A stretch of 64,000 bases of DNA from Collinsella aerofaciens (GTDB lineage Bacteria; Actinomycetota; Coriobacteriia; Coriobacteriales; Coriobacteriaceae): contig NZ_JAQLFL010000001.1 of the NCBI RefSeq assembly GCF_028206995.1, positions 62,001-126,000 of the forward strand, in the 5' to 3' direction. Every line of letters starts with the position of its first letter. Position 1 is the first letter of the stretch. Of this stretch, positions 64,000 through 64,000 are shown in pieces. The notes beneath the pieces were generated by a model that saw only the letters and a list, made by a program, of their open reading frames with translations, searched no databases and was not told where the DNA came from. Both the position numbers and the translations under genes were made by a program.

Positions 64000-64000
64000 C

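Overview
This window looks like a chromosomal segment from a Coriobacteriia-type actinobacterium, most likely Collinsella or a close relative. That assignment is inference, based on high G+C, the gene set (EFR1 flavodoxin-ferredoxin fusion, [FeFe] hydrogenase with a GltD-like partner, CsoR/CopZ/CopA, iron-containing alcohol dehydrogenase, superoxide reductase, no respiratory chain genes) and the abundance of intergenic palindromes. The lifestyle suggested is anaerobic and fermentative. I found no rRNA, tRNA, CRISPR array, prophage or intact insertion sequence.

Layout. 2-3666: glutamate synthase (gltB truncated by the window edge, then gltD). 4082-7725: a hypothetical protein, an AbiEi/DUF559-like predicted nuclease bracketed by palindrome pairs, and an imidazolonepropionase-like amidohydrolase. 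7833-11560: a zinc-ribbon membrane protein and the copper module csoR-copZ-copA with a CsoR operator. 11734-14952: an FHA protein and a membrane Ser/Thr kinase, again bracketed by the same palindromes. 15552-17795: DEAD-box RNA helicase. 18416-25600: flavodoxin-ferredoxin protein, then a tight five-gene cluster of oxidoreductase, [FeFe] hydrogenase and a NitT/TauT-like ABC transporter whose permease carries an apparent frameshift. 25816-33069: orphan RelB-like antitoxin, CPBP protease, YgiQ radical SAM protein, DUF1275 protein, Fe-ADH and M42 peptidase. 33206-37238: mnmA, cysK, a divergent Rrf2 regulator, a holin-family membrane protein and a YerC/TrpR-like regulator. 37459-51676: addB-like, addA, dnaE and a SWIM-SNF2 helicase. 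51842-58465: superoxide reductase, a degenerate NAD+ synthetase-like protein, ruvCAB behind an SOS box, and fhs. 58645-63999: a membrane protein with threonine motifs, a CDF metal transporter, a double zinc-ribbon protein, a PH-like protein and a truncated surface protein.

How genes work together. DNA repair is well represented: AddAB processes broken ends and RuvABC resolves junctions, with a LexA-type box in front of ruvC. Redox genes (hydrogenase plus pyridine-nucleotide oxidoreductase, EFR1, Fe-ADH, superoxide reductase) fit fermentative electron disposal. Sulfur genes (cysK, mnmA) sit beside an Rrf2 regulator.

Most unusual features: (i) a family of seven 57-bp palindromes of constant geometry that bracket two accessory modules; (ii) a 661-aa NAD+ synthetase homologue that seems to have lost both active sites; (iii) two 232/234-bp elements with shared inverted ends, each about 210 bp upstream of a gene; (iv) a perfect 19-bp inverted repeat between the FHA and kinase genes; (v) a hydrogenase operon that includes an ABC importer of unknown ligand. 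Gene starts were re-chosen from ribosome binding sites where the longest frame was implausible; such cases are noted per entry.
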